A stretch of 7,496 nt of DNA from positions 1 through 7,496 of the forward strand of contig JAQVDG010000092.1 in NCBI GenBank assembly GCA_028698395.1, in the 5' to 3' direction. The position numbers and the translations under genes are program-made. Below the pieces are notes generated by a model. It saw only the letters and a program-made list of their open reading frames with translations, did no database searches and had not been told where the DNA came from. Position 1 is the stretch's first letter. Each line of letters starts with the position of its first letter. Origin of the DNA: Weeksellaceae bacterium (lineage in GTDB: Bacteria; Bacteroidota; Bacteroidia; Flavobacteriales; Weeksellaceae). Shown here one piece after another: positions 6,410 to 7,496 of the stretch.

Positions 6410-7321
6410 ATGAAAACTAATAAAATTTTAATTGCTGGAGCAACGGGTTTTGTGGGGAAAAATCTTATTGATTATTTACTTAGCAAAGGCTTTTTTGTCA
6501 ATGTTTTGACGCGAAAGAAACAACTTGATAAAATAGAAAATTTATCTTATTTCCAATGGGATATTTCTAAAAGCTATATTGATGAAAATGCTTTTAAAGA
6601 TGTAGATACAATCATCAATCTTACCGGTGCAAATATTGGTAAAAAACGATGGACTAAGCAAAGAAAACAAGAGTTAGTAGTAAGTAGAATAGAGGCAATT
6701 AACTTACTTTTTGATACAGTTGTTAATACAAAAACGCCTATTACTACTTTTATATCTTCTTCCGCCGTAGGTTATTACGGAGCGACAACTACCTCTGAAA
6801 CATTTACAGAAGAATCTTCTAAGGGAATAGATTTTTTAGCTGAAGTTTGTGAGAAATGGGAAGAAAGTGCTATGCAATTTAAAAAATTGAATATCCGAAC
6901 GGTCATTTTGCGAAAAGGAGTTATTATAGGAAAAGGTGGTGGTATCTATCAAAAATTAGCCCCCTTGGCAAAATATGGCATCAACACGGCTTTGGGTAAT
7001 GGAAGGCAATTTTTACCTTGGATGGATATAAGAGATTTAGTACGTTTGTATGAGTTTTTTATAAATAATAGCACTTTGTCTGGCGTTTACAATGCTGTTG
7101 CTTCTGAGCATATTACAATGAATGAATTTTCAAAAGCACTATTACAATCTTTTGGCAAAAGAAGTTTTCTGCCAAATGTTCCAAAGTTTATTATCCAACT
7201 TGTATTTGGGGAACTGTCGAAAATGCTGTTAGAAGGGTCAAAAATTAGCAATGAAAAACTGAAAAGTACTCAATTTATTTTTGAACATGAAAAATTAGAA
7301 AATTCACTTCGATTTGAATAG
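6410..7321 (+). CDS. TIGR01777-family atypical SDR epimerase
   Basis: A 303-residue NAD(P)-binding protein of the TIGR01777 / YfcH family, annotated in many genomes as an epimerase or wrongly as a cell-division inhibitor (SulA). Its substrate is unknown in any organism I can name with certainty. The Rossmann loop GATGFVG is at 10-16. NLTGANIGKKRW at 70-81 and the following SRIEA are family hallmarks, as are SSSAVGYYG at 116-124, FLAEVCEKWE at 142-151 (where classical SDRs have YxxxK), LRKGVIIGKGGG at 167-178 and GNGRQFLPWMDIRDLV at 196-211. The C-terminal part (about 250-303, LPNVPKFIIQLVFGE...) matches the small DUF1731-type domain, complete to its end. The ATG follows AAGGCA with an acceptable spacing. 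It seems to be a single-gene unit. Confidence 0.93.
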   Translation: MKTNKILIAGATGFVGKNLIDYLLSKGFFVNVLTRKKQLDKIENLSYFQWDISKSYIDENAFKDVDTIINLTGANIGKKRWTKQRKQELVVSRIEAINLLFDTVVNTKTPITTFISSSAVGYYGATTTSETFTEESSKGIDFLAEVCEKWEESAMQFKKLNIRTVILRKGVIIGKGGGIYQKLAPLAKYGINTALGNGRQFLPWMDIRDLVRLYEFFINNSTLSGVYNAVASEHITMNEFSKALLQSFGKRSFLPNVPKFIIQLVFGELSKMLLEGSKISNEKLKSTQFIFEHEKLENSLRFE

Positions 7322-7394
7322 CTTATACAAGTTATACTATTGATAAAACAATGATTTTTTCTATTATTTAGTTTTTCTTTTCTTAAGTTCAATA

Positions 7395-7429
7395 ATCTAA
7401 CTACCGGGTATAGAGCCGTATGTTTAGAT
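7395..7429. repeat. Structured imperfect palindrome, attC-like in outline
   Basis: The arms ATCTAAC (7395-7401) and GTTTAGAT (7422-7429) pair apart from one extra T. Inside them TAC-c-GG (7402-7407) pairs with CCGTA (7416-7420) with one unpaired C, closing an 8-nt loop GTATAGAG. ATCTAAC fits the integron R'' core RYYYAAC, and the right arm is one inserted T away from GTTRRRY. The patch is richer in G and C than its surroundings. At about 35 nt it is shorter than typical attC sites and has no spacer between its outer and inner stems. No integrase is visible. Confidence 0.3.
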
Positions 7430-7469
7430 ATAAATAACAAAGGCAAAAAATACTTAAATAAAAATTTGG

Positions 7470-7496
7470 AAACTATATGATATAGTTTTTATCTTT
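7470..7496. terminator. Terminator-like perfect palindrome at the right edge
   Basis: AAACTATAT (7470-7478) and ATATAGTTT (7480-7488) are perfect 9-bp arms around a single G, followed by TTATCTTT to the window end. On the plus strand this resembles an AT-rich hairpin with a T-rich tail. It lies about 150 nt after the epimerase stop, so it could end that transcript, or serve a gene beyond the window edge. The rest of 7322-7469 shows no convincing ORF. Confidence 0.4.

Noticed and set aside
1..7496. tRNA, rRNA, CRISPR array, insertion sequence, riboswitch
   Set aside because: I read both strands and found no cloverleaf, no regularly spaced repeats, no transposase and no leader long enough for a preQ1 riboswitch before queA.

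Overview
The window looks like ordinary chromosome from an AT-rich member of the Bacteroidota, most likely order Flavobacteriales and perhaps close to Weeksellaceae. Three things point there. Several gene starts are preceded by the Bacteroidota-type promoter (TTTG or TTG, a spacer of about 19-21 bp, then TAnnTTTG) rather than a sigma70 -35/-10. Start codons sit behind A-rich leaders with little Shine-Dalgarno signal. The protein sequences also read as flavobacterial versions of their families. The family placement is inference; the promoter signature is seen directly.

Layout: (1) 2-580 (+), the 3' part of a short-chain dehydrogenase/reductase cut by the left edge. (2) 682-1932 (+), fumarylacetoacetase, the last step of tyrosine/homogentisate catabolism, with its own promoter. 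(3) 1929-2411 (-), a small secreted TlpA/thioredoxin-like protein, convergent with fumarylacetoacetase so that the two stop codons overlap. (4) 2572-4683 (+), a tight two-gene unit queA-rlmN for RNA modification, driven by a promoter that carries an 8-bp inverted repeat. (5) 4695-4889 (-), a possible 64-residue acidic small protein of unknown function. (6) 4959-6245 (+), purA, adenylosuccinate synthetase, with a clear promoter whose -33 box lies in a 12-bp perfect palindrome, and a weak hairpin at its end. (7) 6410-7321 (+), a TIGR01777-type atypical SDR epimerase. (8) 7322-7496, a non-coding tail holding an attC-like imperfect palindrome and a terminator-like perfect palindrome.

The genes are mostly housekeeping and do not form one pathway. 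The one functional pairing is queA-rlmN: both enzymes modify RNA that acts in decoding, and in E. coli some tRNAs receive both modifications (queuosine at 34, m2A at 37). I see no mobile element, CRISPR array, rRNA, tRNA, toxin-antitoxin pair or defence system. The least explained signals are the small ORF at 4695-4889, the palindromes in the queA and purA promoters, and the structured element at 7395-7429. None of them amounts to convincing evidence for a new system.
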